Source: Actinomycetes bacterium
GTDB lineage: Bacteria > Planctomycetota > Phycisphaerae > JAACET01
DNA: 64,000 nucleotides
Assembly: GCA_030614915.1 (NCBI GenBank)
Contig: JAUXAG010000008.1
Span: forward strand, 1 to 64,000
Direction: 5' to 3'
This document shows, piece after piece, positions 48,901 to 56,749 of the stretch. The notes under the pieces were generated by a model, which was given only the letters and a program-made list of their open reading frames with translations, searched no databases and had not been told where the DNA came from. The stretch's first letter is position 1, and each line of letters begins with the position of its first letter. The translations under genes and the position numbers were made by a program.

Positions 48901-49574
48901 ACAGCGATCAATGGAGTATCCACAACATCCGGGCGGACCTGGCTGGGGGGCAGGCAGTGGGGTATATCAAGGGCAGCAAGGGGGCCCAGGGGAGCTACTC
49001 GGCCCTGCTGCAGGTTGAGAATGTGGACTTGGCGGAACTTATAAGGCAGATCAAGTCGGCTGAACCCGAAAGGTTTACCAAGAACGGCCAGAGCGATCCG
49101 CAAGTAGAAGGGAGATTGAAGGGCTCGGTGAGGCTGGAGGGCCAATTCAATGAGCCGGACAGTACGGGTGGGCGGGGACGAGTTTATATCGACCAGGCTC
49201 AATTGTATAAGCTGCCGTTGATGATCCGGATAATGCGGACGCTGAGCCTGCAGCCGGCCAAGGCCAATGCCTTTGAAACGGTGGAAGTGGATTTTTATCT
49301 GCAGGGGCAGAACGTCGTCTTTACGAAGATTATTCTGGACGGCCCCGCTTTGCGAATGGGGGGGATGGGGGTGTACGACAGGAAGAAGGATTGGCTGGCG
49401 GTGGTGGTCAAGCGTGATCCGCCGGATAATATCTGGTCGAAGCTGCCGTCCTTTCCGCAAGCCGTGGTCGCCGAGATCAATGGCCCCCTGGCTGAGCTGC
49501 AAGTCCAGGCCAAGCCCTTCAGGGACGTCTCCGAGGAATTGAAGAAACTGTTTCGCAAACGGAAGAAGGAGTAA
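45984..49574 (+). CDS. AsmA-like large periplasmic protein with repeated modules
   Basis: N-terminal TM; repeated motif 'FPYP(V/L)..(V/L).G....' near residues 425, 551, 686 and 807; C-terminal 'IRIMRTLSLQPAKANAFETVEVDFYLQGQNVVFTKIILDGPALRMGGMGVYD'. Confidence 0.78.
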   Translation: MGQREKQSIQLIKAPLQSLRRRLGRKGGWRRQWGFVLLGVLAVLIGTFFYLSNPRNVRRSAERYLKRLVNGEVEVERASFSFTQGIKLSNIRILTKEGEAPGNLVFKAEAVNLHLSWMTLLQRRLIATEISAFRPEVFLVESSSGAWNFEPLFIDRDFKLIRPLPRIILREGRIHYYEDVAGKPILGGSFGLTANFEPRGPQEKDYFGRVETTVGEQTVVRLKGRFDTVSGTFSEIAAQISLSEMVRQSLPRQTRAWMDKYNISGQLSVSGHYGPRARTRITAELEGIDFRLPLNEQNSVTISNARGQLQFTDEAILLGAWESGESGRKEPLRFGALGAQWAIGGKFLGYQSRADFDLEISCEKLSLPRDPELIKSLPKILRMILEDWDASGLIAIDSNIKRISGVKPEIQVSGQVRCIDAAGTFRHFPYPVQNVSGLIRFDPKETLLEDFRARHQNTNDPSKFAQLSGSGHVLAPYEKPRADFNMTITGLILDDELRAALRDEDKAKWDMFSPSGTTEVRCRVVYEPEDEAKWKAYIEAELTGVSATAREFPYPLRDLRGRVYIGPDKVKMGRGMGEGTGPNDERRGQGEFVSGRAGKANIQLRGVVDNLGGPDELMNLEVNAQGLEFDEVLVKALPPEARKLYQILNPSGSADISGKIIRSKAKSEEPDFLIDVWPKGATCRHKDFPYPLEQVKGHVRLSPGKFELLDFGARQGPASFTGSGVVATKDNEHYEADLTINGRDVQLDDLVYESLKPQQQQLWDQLQPEGKCDVRLKIINDPGGRLNYQLKVEPRGVQITYKPLPYTLGNLSGELIIESEQVSVDIWGSDPAVKIAGHIRQHKEERLVKLAVFAEDVVLDEKLKIVLPEKVRGLWEVFEPAGSVDVKIDSLNHVQDASGAGWLGLEGSLVLKELSLNKPLACRDLSGKISGTMQSGDQGLQVVLLGELELPELKVGPLRLGKLSGTLTKGSKDSDQWSIHNIRADLAGGQAVGYIKGSKGAQGSYSALLQVENVDLAELIRQIKSAEPERFTKNGQSDPQVEGRLKGSVRLEGQFNEPDSTGGRGRVYIDQAQLYKLPLMIRIMRTLSLQPAKANAFETVEVDFYLQGQNVVFTKIILDGPALRMGGMGVYDRKKDWLAVVVKRDPPDNIWSKLPSFPQAVVAEINGPLAELQVQAKPFRDVSEELKKLFRKRKKE

Positions 49575-49724
49575 TAGAACGCTATAGCCAGGGGAAAGGA
49601 GTAGTAACGTGAGCCAGGTAAGAACCGCTGGGAATTAACTTCTGTCAATTATGCCGGTTGGCTGATAGTATTCTGATTGGCTAAGAGTAGTGCTGGATTT
49701 GTTGATCAAGACTGAGGAGTTTAA

Positions 49725-50723
49725 GTGATGCAAGGATGTATTCGGGCAGACGGAGCGGACAGGAGAGTTTCGATTGATTTGATTTTGGTTGCTGTATTGG
49801 TAGCGGGGCTATTGTTTGGGGCGGGCTGTCAAACGGACTCGGCTAGGATATCGGATGATGCGGCTATCCGTTACGCTGGGCCAGGTAATGGCGGGCATGA
49901 TAAGGTTGGGCAGTCAAAGCAGAACGGCCGGATGGTGCGCCTGGCGGGCTTTGAATCTTTGGAAAGCATGGGCTATGACTCGGCCGGCACAGCGGCTGCG
50001 ACTGAAGGGGTCAGTGAGCCAGGAGGGGTGAGTAAATGGGATACGGCGATGTCGGATCTGTGGGGTCTGCCGGGGGTGGCCTGGGATGATGCCCAAACGG
50101 TGGTGCAGAACCCAACCAATCTGGTGATACTGGGCGTGGCGGGTGGCTTGTCGATCTGGGGAGAATTCGACTTCGACAACCACGTGGATGAGCAACTGCG
50201 GGGGCGAAAGATAATCAATAAAGATTGGACCATTGCGGTGGGCACGGCAGGTAATCCGGGGACGCACTTTACGGTGGCCCTGGCCATTTATACGCATGGG
50301 CTGCTCACGGAGAACTCGGGGAGTTACGACTTCGGTAAGACGCTGACGCAGGCCCTGGTGCTCAACGGGCTGGCTACGGTGGGACTGAAGCTGGTGGCCT
50401 GGAACCACTCGCCAAACGGAGAGTTCTTCGGCTGGCCGAGCGGGCATACCTCCTCAACGATAACGGTGGCTTCGGTGGTGCATGAGTATTATGGTATTTG
50501 GCCGGCTGCTCCGCTGTATGCCCTGACCGGGCTGGTGATGTATGAGCGGATGATTACCGGGGAGCATTGGGCTTCAGATGTGATCTTCGGAGCAGCCATG
50601 GGCTACGTGATTGGTCACAGCGTCGCTGGTGAACGCCAGTTGCAGATTCTGGGAATGGATGTAGTGCCATACATCGACCCGTATAGCGGGGCGAGCGGGA
50701 TTGGACTGGTCAAGGTTTGGTGA
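49725..50723 (+). CDS. PAP2-family phosphatase, probably secreted
   Basis: 'EFFGWPSGHTSSTITVASVV...ALTGLVMYERMITGEHWASDVIFGAAMGYVIG'. Confidence 0.9.
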   Translation: MMQGCIRADGADRRVSIDLILVAVLVAGLLFGAGCQTDSARISDDAAIRYAGPGNGGHDKVGQSKQNGRMVRLAGFESLESMGYDSAGTAAATEGVSEPGGVSKWDTAMSDLWGLPGVAWDDAQTVVQNPTNLVILGVAGGLSIWGEFDFDNHVDEQLRGRKIINKDWTIAVGTAGNPGTHFTVALAIYTHGLLTENSGSYDFGKTLTQALVLNGLATVGLKLVAWNHSPNGEFFGWPSGHTSSTITVASVVHEYYGIWPAAPLYALTGLVMYERMITGEHWASDVIFGAAMGYVIGHSVAGERQLQILGMDVVPYIDPYSGASGIGLVKVW

Positions 50724-50730
50724 GGCGGTG

Positions 50731-52032
50731 CTAATAGAGGGGATTAATGACCAGGCCGGTGGGGACCTTCGGATAAAAGAACGTACTTTTTGGCGGCATG
50801 AGTTCACCGGCTTCAACGACGGCTAGTAGCTGGGCCATGGTGGTGCTTTGCAGCAAGAAGGCTGCTTGATATCGGCCTTGCCTAGTCAGGTCCACAACCT
50901 CAAGTAGGTCTTTAGAATAGCTGATCTCGGGCCCAGAGCTGGGAGATATTTGGCTGAGCATCTTTTGACCCAACAAATATTCGTGCAGAATCACTACCGA
51001 TAGACTGCGCAAGGCTGGCGAGATATCGGCAGCACAATCGGCTAAAGGATCTTCAGACTTCGGTACCAAAACGAAAAACTGATCTTGGCGGGGATCGTAC
51101 AAGCCGATGGCTCGGTGGTGGGCGCGGGCCAGGGCAGATTCAAATTGGTCGGCTTTGGATGCGTCCAGGCCGGAGTCGATCCAGCTGAATTGTTGGGAAG
51201 TCATGTTCCGAAGGGCTGGGAGAAAATTATCGCCCAGACCTCGCACGAGCCGATGGGTGGGCAGAATCACCAAGCCAGGGTCGGTGGTGCAAACCAGGAC
51301 CATGTTCAAGAAATTGGCCCGGTGATCATCGGGAATCGATTGGCCCGCTTGCCGTAGGAATTGGAGATAGTTCAGGCTGGTGCTGTAACGATGGTGGCCA
51401 TCGGCGATGTAGATTTTCTTATCGGCAAATAACTTGGTGGTGTGATTAATGGCTTCGGGGTCGCGGACGACCCAAAGCTCGTTGCGAACGCCGTCCAAAT
51501 CCCCAAAGCAGTCGGGCTCGGCTGTGCCGGGCTCAAGAGCGGCCAAGACCTGATTGTCCTGGTCCGGGTAGAGGGCAAAGACGGGGGAAAGATTGCAGCG
51601 GGTGGCCTTGGTCAGGGCCAGGCGGTCCTCCTTGGGCCCCGAGAGGGTCTGCTCGTGGGGCCTGATGGCGCCTTGGCCGAGGGGCTCGAGCTTTACGCGG
51701 CAAAAGAAGGCCCTTCTGGTGTGAGAGGCTGAGCCGATTTTGAAGGTCTGCTGATAATAGTAGAATGCGGGCTGGGGTTCTGTGACCAGGACTTTGCGTT
51801 CGAGCCAGTCCTTGAGGAGGCCGGCAGAGCGGGCGTAGGCTGCGGGTGGTCCGAGGCTGGCTGGGGGCATGTGCGGCAGATCAATATGAACGATATTGTG
51901 CTGATCACGAGCGGCCAAAAGATCGCGACGGTCCTGATCAATGACGTCGTAGGGCGGGGCCAAGACGGAAGAGAGGTCTCGCTGTTGCTGGGTGTTGTAT
52001 CTTATGGCTTTGAAGGGGCTGATCTGGGCCAT
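50731..52032 (-). CDS. DUF1015 family protein
   Basis: 'FKAIRYNTQQQRDLSSVLAPPYDVIDQDRRDLLAARDQHNIVHIDLP...IYIADGHHRYSTSLNY'. ATG at 52032. Confidence 0.9.
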   Translation of the reverse strand: MAQISPFKAIRYNTQQQRDLSSVLAPPYDVIDQDRRDLLAARDQHNIVHIDLPHMPPASLGPPAAYARSAGLLKDWLERKVLVTEPQPAFYYYQQTFKIGSASHTRRAFFCRVKLEPLGQGAIRPHEQTLSGPKEDRLALTKATRCNLSPVFALYPDQDNQVLAALEPGTAEPDCFGDLDGVRNELWVVRDPEAINHTTKLFADKKIYIADGHHRYSTSLNYLQFLRQAGQSIPDDHRANFLNMVLVCTTDPGLVILPTHRLVRGLGDNFLPALRNMTSQQFSWIDSGLDASKADQFESALARAHHRAIGLYDPRQDQFFVLVPKSEDPLADCAADISPALRSLSVVILHEYLLGQKMLSQISPSSGPEISYSKDLLEVVDLTRQGRYQAAFLLQSTTMAQLLAVVEAGELMPPKSTFFYPKVPTGLVINPLY

Positions 52033-52052
52033 GGTTACTGCTTCCTGACTTG

Positions 52053-52889
52053 CTACTTGGGAGGTTGGAGCAACTCTTCGCGGCGAGCCTGCAAGAGGAG
52101 CTTCTTGTCGGAGGGCATATCTTTCTCGGCCAAGAGCTGGTCGATGCCCTCGACGAAAAACTCCCGACAAAAATCGCTATGAAAGTAACGCTGCTCAGGA
52201 GAGCGGTCCTGGATGGTCTTCAGAAAGGCGGAAAACTCCTGGAAGTAGGAGCCATAGATGTGAAAGGAGTCGGCTATGTGGATATACTCGCCCGGCTGGA
52301 GGTCCAGCTGCCCGGCTATTTCGGCCTGCAACTCGGTGAAGGCGTACATGTTCATGAAGGCAGCCTTGTAAGCATCGTTTGATCGCATATGAGCGACCAT
52401 ATTTAGGCGGTCATTTTCGACCCTGAACCAGAGGCGCTGCAAACACGGCGGATCGTAGACCTGGTGGTCTTCCCAGGCTTTCCAGGTGACGGCCTGGGCC
52501 CGGCGGGTAAAGCTGACCTGGCGGAGCTTGTCCACGACGGCGGCTATCTGGTCGACAAGCTGCCCGTCCGGCAAGCTGTATTCAAAGAGCCGCTGATGAT
52601 AAGTGTACTCCCATTTGTTGAGCTTGGGGTCCACCCAATGGTCATGCACTCCGTAGAGTATTTCAGCCCGATATTTCTCCAGATCGTCGAGTCCGCCGGG
52701 AAAGGCCCGGTGGACGCGGGGTTCGGCAAAAGGTTCCTGGGCCCAAATAGTGGCCAGGACGTCCCGAGAGCTGGGCTCTTCGGGTTTGTCGTATTCGGTG
52801 CGGAACTCGCTGCCGTTGTGCCAACATTCGATGACCGCCTTCTCCCAGGCCGCCGGCAGGGTCTTGGCGATGATATGAATGGATTTCAT
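52053..52889 (-). CDS. Thymidylate-synthase-fold protein, divergent
   Basis: 'YDPPCLQRLWFRVENDRLNMVAHMRSNDAYKAAFMNMYAFTELQAEIAGQLDLQPGEYIHIADSFHIY' matches the ThyA PPCH/RSxD/N/HxY layout. Confidence 0.75.
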   Translation of the reverse strand: MKSIHIIAKTLPAAWEKAVIECWHNGSEFRTEYDKPEEPSSRDVLATIWAQEPFAEPRVHRAFPGGLDDLEKYRAEILYGVHDHWVDPKLNKWEYTYHQRLFEYSLPDGQLVDQIAAVVDKLRQVSFTRRAQAVTWKAWEDHQVYDPPCLQRLWFRVENDRLNMVAHMRSNDAYKAAFMNMYAFTELQAEIAGQLDLQPGEYIHIADSFHIYGSYFQEFSAFLKTIQDRSPEQRYFHSDFCREFFVEGIDQLLAEKDMPSDKKLLLQARREELLQPPK

Positions 52890-53042
52890 CTTCTCTCCGC
52901 AAGCATAAATAATCGACCAGTTTTAGACCTACAGGATAACCGCGTGGCCGGGTAGTTTCACGATTAAAATTGCAGATGAGCCGGAAGGAGAGGTTATGCG
53001 GGAGCCGAGGGAGCGGGCCCCAAATTCGCGGCTTCGAAGCCC

Positions 53043-53200
53043 CCCCCAGGACGCAGCCGGGGGCTAAATATAAGAAACCCCCAGGGTAAACCTGGGGGCT
53101 AAACAAAGAAACCCCCAGGACGCTCGTGCTTCGCAGCGCTTCGCAGAGTAGTACAGCCTGGGGGCGTTGGGACCCCCGGCGTAAAGCCGGGGGCTAAATA
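53043..53200. repeat. Cluster of about four CCCCCRG...CYGGGGGCTAAA palindromic repeats
   Basis: Units near 53043-53070, 53074-53104, 53108-53165 and 53172-53200. Typical unit gaaacccccagggtaaacctgggggctaaac. Confidence 0.85.
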
Positions 53201-53386
53201 TAGCATGATCCACAACACGAAGTGTCCTTCCCGTAGGGACCTTGCGTAACATCACCACGTGAGTGGTCGGAAACCTTAGGCACCCCGCGCTTAGGCTACT
53301 GTTGAAATGCCCGCCGATTCTGATATCATGGCTGCCTGGCGGGCCTGCTCTGGGGGACAGCCGCAATCGTATCTTCGAGGTCGCCC

Positions 53387-54664
53387 ATGCGCATAAAGAT
53401 ACAGCCATCCAGCCTCAGCGGCAGCGTCCAGATTCCGGGCTCAAAGTCCCACACCATCCGGGCGGTGGCCATCGCCTGCCTGGCCCATGGTGAGTCGGTC
53501 ATCGAGCAGCCCTTGGATTCCCTTGACACCCAGGCTGCGGTCAATACCTATCGAGCCCTCGGAGCCCTGGTCGACACCACGGGCCTCCACTGGCACATCG
53601 ATGGTACTGCCGGACGGCTTCAAGCCCCCAAGGAGACAATCGACGTCGGAAACTCCGGGACCGCCTTGCGCATCGCCATGGGCTCAGCCGCCTTACTGCC
53701 GGCCTCCGCCAAGGTAACCTTCACCGGCGACGAGCAGATTCGCCGCCGACCCCATGGACCTCTCCTGCAATCTCTAAACGACCTTGGGGCCAAGGCCCGC
53801 TCCATCGCTGGTGACGGCACTGCCCCTTTGGAAATCTCCGGGCAACTCACCGGCGGCAAAACCACCGTCGACGGCACCAGCAGTCAATATCTCAGCAGCC
53901 TGCTCTTGGCCTGCCCGCTGGCCAAAGACGATTCGGAGATCCGAGTCAACAATCTTAACGAATGGCCCTACGTTCAGATTACCCTCAACTGGCTAAACAG
54001 CCAGGGTATCAAATACCAGCAGGAGGATTGGAACCGCTTCCTGGTTCAAGGCGGACAAACGTATGGCGGCTTCCGCAGAGCCATTCCCGCCGATTTTTCC
54101 TCAGCTACTTTTTTCCTCGTTGCTGCTGCGGTCACCGGCTCCACGCTCACTCTTGACGGGCTGGAAATGTCCGACTCCCAGGGCGACAAGGCCGTGGTCC
54201 ATTATCTTGAGCTCATGGGGGCCATCGTCGAACGTCAACACGACCGGATAAAGATTACCGGCGGCCAACTGGAAGCCGTGGATATTGATATGAACGCTAT
54301 GCCCGATGCCTTACCGGCCATGGCCGTCGCCGCCGCCGTGGCCAAGGGACAATCTCGCCTTTTCAACGTGGCCCAGGCACGGATCAAAGAGACCGACCGC
54401 ATTGCCGGCATGGCCAAGGAACTGGCCAAGATGGGCATCCGCTGTGAGGAACTGCCCGACGGTCTGATTATTCACGGCGGCTCACTCAAGGGGGCCGAGC
54501 TATGCGGTTACGGAGACCATCGAATCGTGATGGCCCTGGTGGTCGCCGGTCTGGCTGCCAAGGGAACCAGCACTGTCGACACCGCCGAGGCGGCTGCCGT
54601 TACCTTCCCCAATTTTGTCGAATTGATGACTAGCATTGGAGCTAATATAAGGACGTGTGAATAG
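53387..54664 (+). CDS. aroA: 3-phosphoshikimate 1-carboxyvinyltransferase (EPSP synthase)
   Basis: 'PGSKSHTIRAVAIA', 'VGNSGTALRI', 'GDEQIRRRPHGPLLQSL', 'QARIKETDRI', 'YGDHRIVMAL'. Confidence 0.93.
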   Translation: MRIKIQPSSLSGSVQIPGSKSHTIRAVAIACLAHGESVIEQPLDSLDTQAAVNTYRALGALVDTTGLHWHIDGTAGRLQAPKETIDVGNSGTALRIAMGSAALLPASAKVTFTGDEQIRRRPHGPLLQSLNDLGAKARSIAGDGTAPLEISGQLTGGKTTVDGTSSQYLSSLLLACPLAKDDSEIRVNNLNEWPYVQITLNWLNSQGIKYQQEDWNRFLVQGGQTYGGFRRAIPADFSSATFFLVAAAVTGSTLTLDGLEMSDSQGDKAVVHYLELMGAIVERQHDRIKITGGQLEAVDIDMNAMPDALPAMAVAAAVAKGQSRLFNVAQARIKETDRIAGMAKELAKMGIRCEELPDGLIIHGGSLKGAELCGYGDHRIVMALVVAGLAAKGTSTVDTAEAAAVTFPNFVELMTSIGANIRTCE

Positions 54665-54665
54665 G

Positions 54666-56003
54666 CTATTTAGCCGGCGCGACCCGCTCTTTCAACGCCT
54701 GGTAGCCGTAATGGGCCATCAGGTGGTCGAGCAGAACCAGGGCCGTGTAATTCTCAGCTACCGGCCAAATACGCCCCACAATGGTCGGGTCCCGCCGAGT
54801 GATGGCCGCCAAATCCTTGTTTTCCAACGTGTACTTGTCGATGGTCTTCTGCGGTTTGTCGATGGTCGGCGTCGGCTTTACGGTCAGCCTTACGACAATG
54901 GGCTGAGAGGTAGTGAGTCCGCCGGTAATGCCGCCGGCGTTGTTGGACTCGAAGACCACCTTGCCATCCTCGGCGCGCATAGCATCGTTGGATTGGATGC
55001 CGGTCATGTCTTTGACGGCGAATCCAGCACCGACTTCCACGCCCTTGACAGCACCGATGCCCAACATGCGGCCCAACTCAGCGTCGAGTTTTGCGAATAC
55101 CGGTTCTCCCAGACCCACGGGAACACCCCTGGCTATAACTTCCACAACCCCTCCAGAAGAATCACCGGTAGCCGCGATCTTGTTGCAGGCGTCCACCATG
55201 GCCTGGGCAGCGGCCAAGTCGGGAGAGTTGACTATGTGATGCACACCGTATTTTTCCCTTATCGAGGCTGCGTCGATCTTCGGGGCCTTAGCCCGGATGG
55301 CGTCAATTTCCTGCTCTACCTCAGCCAGTATCTTGGTCTTTTCCAAAAAACGCATCTCAGGTGTAATCCGCCCCTTTACATAGATCTCCTGGTAGAAGGG
55401 ATCACAGTCGCGCCGCATACGTTTGTAGGCCTCGGTGTATTTCAAGGCATCGCCATGACAAACGTGATCGCAGCGAACACCGGCCATCTCTTTGATGTAG
55501 GAAAATACGTCGATACCGCATAGCTTGAGGATCTTTTTGGCTACGGAACCGGCGGCAACTATCGTGCAGGTATAACGCCCGCTGAAAATCCCAGCCCCAA
55601 TAGCATCGTCATCCGGCCCGTACTTCTGAAACGATGCGTAAGACGCGTGCCCCGGACGAGGCGTACGGTTGGTGTCCTGGTACTGTTTGATATGAATGAA
55701 ATGGCGATCAAGGTTCGCAATCAAAATCGAAACCGGAGTTCCATTGGTATGATTCCTGTTGGCCGCGCCGGCGATAGTGTCAGCCGCGTTCAGGCCGGTG
55801 TAAATGATCGGCAGATCCGGCTCTTTTCTCGGCGAAGAAAGTTCATCAGCTCCGGGTTTTCTCAGCAGCAGGTCGCCGTAAATCTCCTGTTCGGTCAACA
55901 ACATACCCGGAGGCACACCTTGCAGAATAGCCGTCAGCCCGTCCTGGTAGGATCCGCCGGCGACCGTAACCTGGAAACACCTTCCCAAATGGCAACCCAT
56001 CAT
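54666..56003 (-). CDS. Chorismate synthase-like protein, atypical active site
   Basis: AroC-like overall ('GVPPGMLLTEQEIYGDLLLRKPGADELSSPRKEPD', 'RPGHASYASFQKYG', 'DSSGGVVEVIARGVPVGLGEPVFAKLDAELGRMLGIGAVKGVEVGAGF', 'NNAGGITGGLTTSQPI') with key motifs altered. Confidence 0.85.
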   Translation of the reverse strand: MMGCHLGRCFQVTVAGGSYQDGLTAILQGVPPGMLLTEQEIYGDLLLRKPGADELSSPRKEPDLPIIYTGLNAADTIAGAANRNHTNGTPVSILIANLDRHFIHIKQYQDTNRTPRPGHASYASFQKYGPDDDAIGAGIFSGRYTCTIVAAGSVAKKILKLCGIDVFSYIKEMAGVRCDHVCHGDALKYTEAYKRMRRDCDPFYQEIYVKGRITPEMRFLEKTKILAEVEQEIDAIRAKAPKIDAASIREKYGVHHIVNSPDLAAAQAMVDACNKIAATGDSSGGVVEVIARGVPVGLGEPVFAKLDAELGRMLGIGAVKGVEVGAGFAVKDMTGIQSNDAMRAEDGKVVFESNNAGGITGGLTTSQPIVVRLTVKPTPTIDKPQKTIDKYTLENKDLAAITRRDPTIVGRIWPVAENYTALVLLDHLMAHYGYQALKERVAPAK

Positions 56004-56147
56004 TTTTGGGCACTCCTTATATCCGAAGAATCTTTGGGCGCTTCTGTCCTTAACTGTTGGTATTCTAAGCTGCTTTTCTCTGCCAAGTCAAGCCTGGACA
56101 ATTCCAGGGGTGCATTAAGGTTCTGTGGAAATCATGGTCTAAGCAAA

Positions 56148-56178
56148 GAAACCCCCAGGATAAACCTGGGGGCTAAAC
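56148..56178. repeat. GAAACCCCCAGGATAAACCTGGGGGCTAAAC palindromic repeat
   Basis: Same unit as the 53.1-kb cluster. Confidence 0.85.
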
Positions 56179-56231
56179 AAAGAACTCGTGAATTTTGGCT
56201 AATTATTCTTTTGTGTGATCTGTGGCTAAAT

Positions 56232-56582
56232 TCAGCTTACCGCAGAGAGCAGCGGAACGGGAATCGGCGACTTGAACTCCAGCCCCATTTCGACCTGCCC
56301 GCTCTGGGATTCTGCAAAAGGACGCATCCAGGCTACCTTGGCCGGGCTGTCCACTGAGCAGAAGCTCTCTGTCTGTTCGAAGGTGTCCGGCAGTACCATG
56401 CGCACCCGGATATTATCCCCCACGCTCATCAGCGAAGCGTCCTCCAAGAGCAGATGTGCCCCGCCATAAGAAAGGTTATCGGTCTGTGCCCGCACCACCA
56501 ATTGCCGCTCGTCTCGTATTACCCAGATCGGTGCGCTAAGCGGTTCCCGCGTAAATCGCCGTTTTTCAGGCATAAATCCCAT
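56232..56582 (-). CDS. PilZ-domain protein
   Basis: 'RRFTREPLSAPIWV...TDNLSYGGAHLLLED...VRMVLPD...KVAWMRP...MGLEF'. Confidence 0.8.
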   Translation of the reverse strand: MGFMPEKRRFTREPLSAPIWVIRDERQLVVRAQTDNLSYGGAHLLLEDASLMSVGDNIRVRMVLPDTFEQTESFCSVDSPAKVAWMRPFAESQSGQVEMGLEFKSPIPVPLLSAVS

Positions 56583-56749
56583 ACTCAAGCTCCTGCTGTC
56601 GTGCTTAGTTACTACACCGGGGCCCTAGCCCTGCTCAAACTGCTCCGACTTGGGCATCGGTTACATTTGAGAGCCTACTGAGTTATCTGCTTTTTATTTG
56701 CCCAGAATTAATTGGCCCCCTCTTCTGCTGGGCCCCAGACCTTGGCCGG

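Noticed and set aside
53043-53200. Repeat cluster considered as a CRISPR array
   Set aside because: Units are palindromes of variable length with irregular spacing and no unique constant-length spacers; no cas genes.
54657-55523. 288-aa + strand ORF antisense to the AroC-like gene
   Set aside because: Shadow of conserved AroC-like coding; no plausible start or family.
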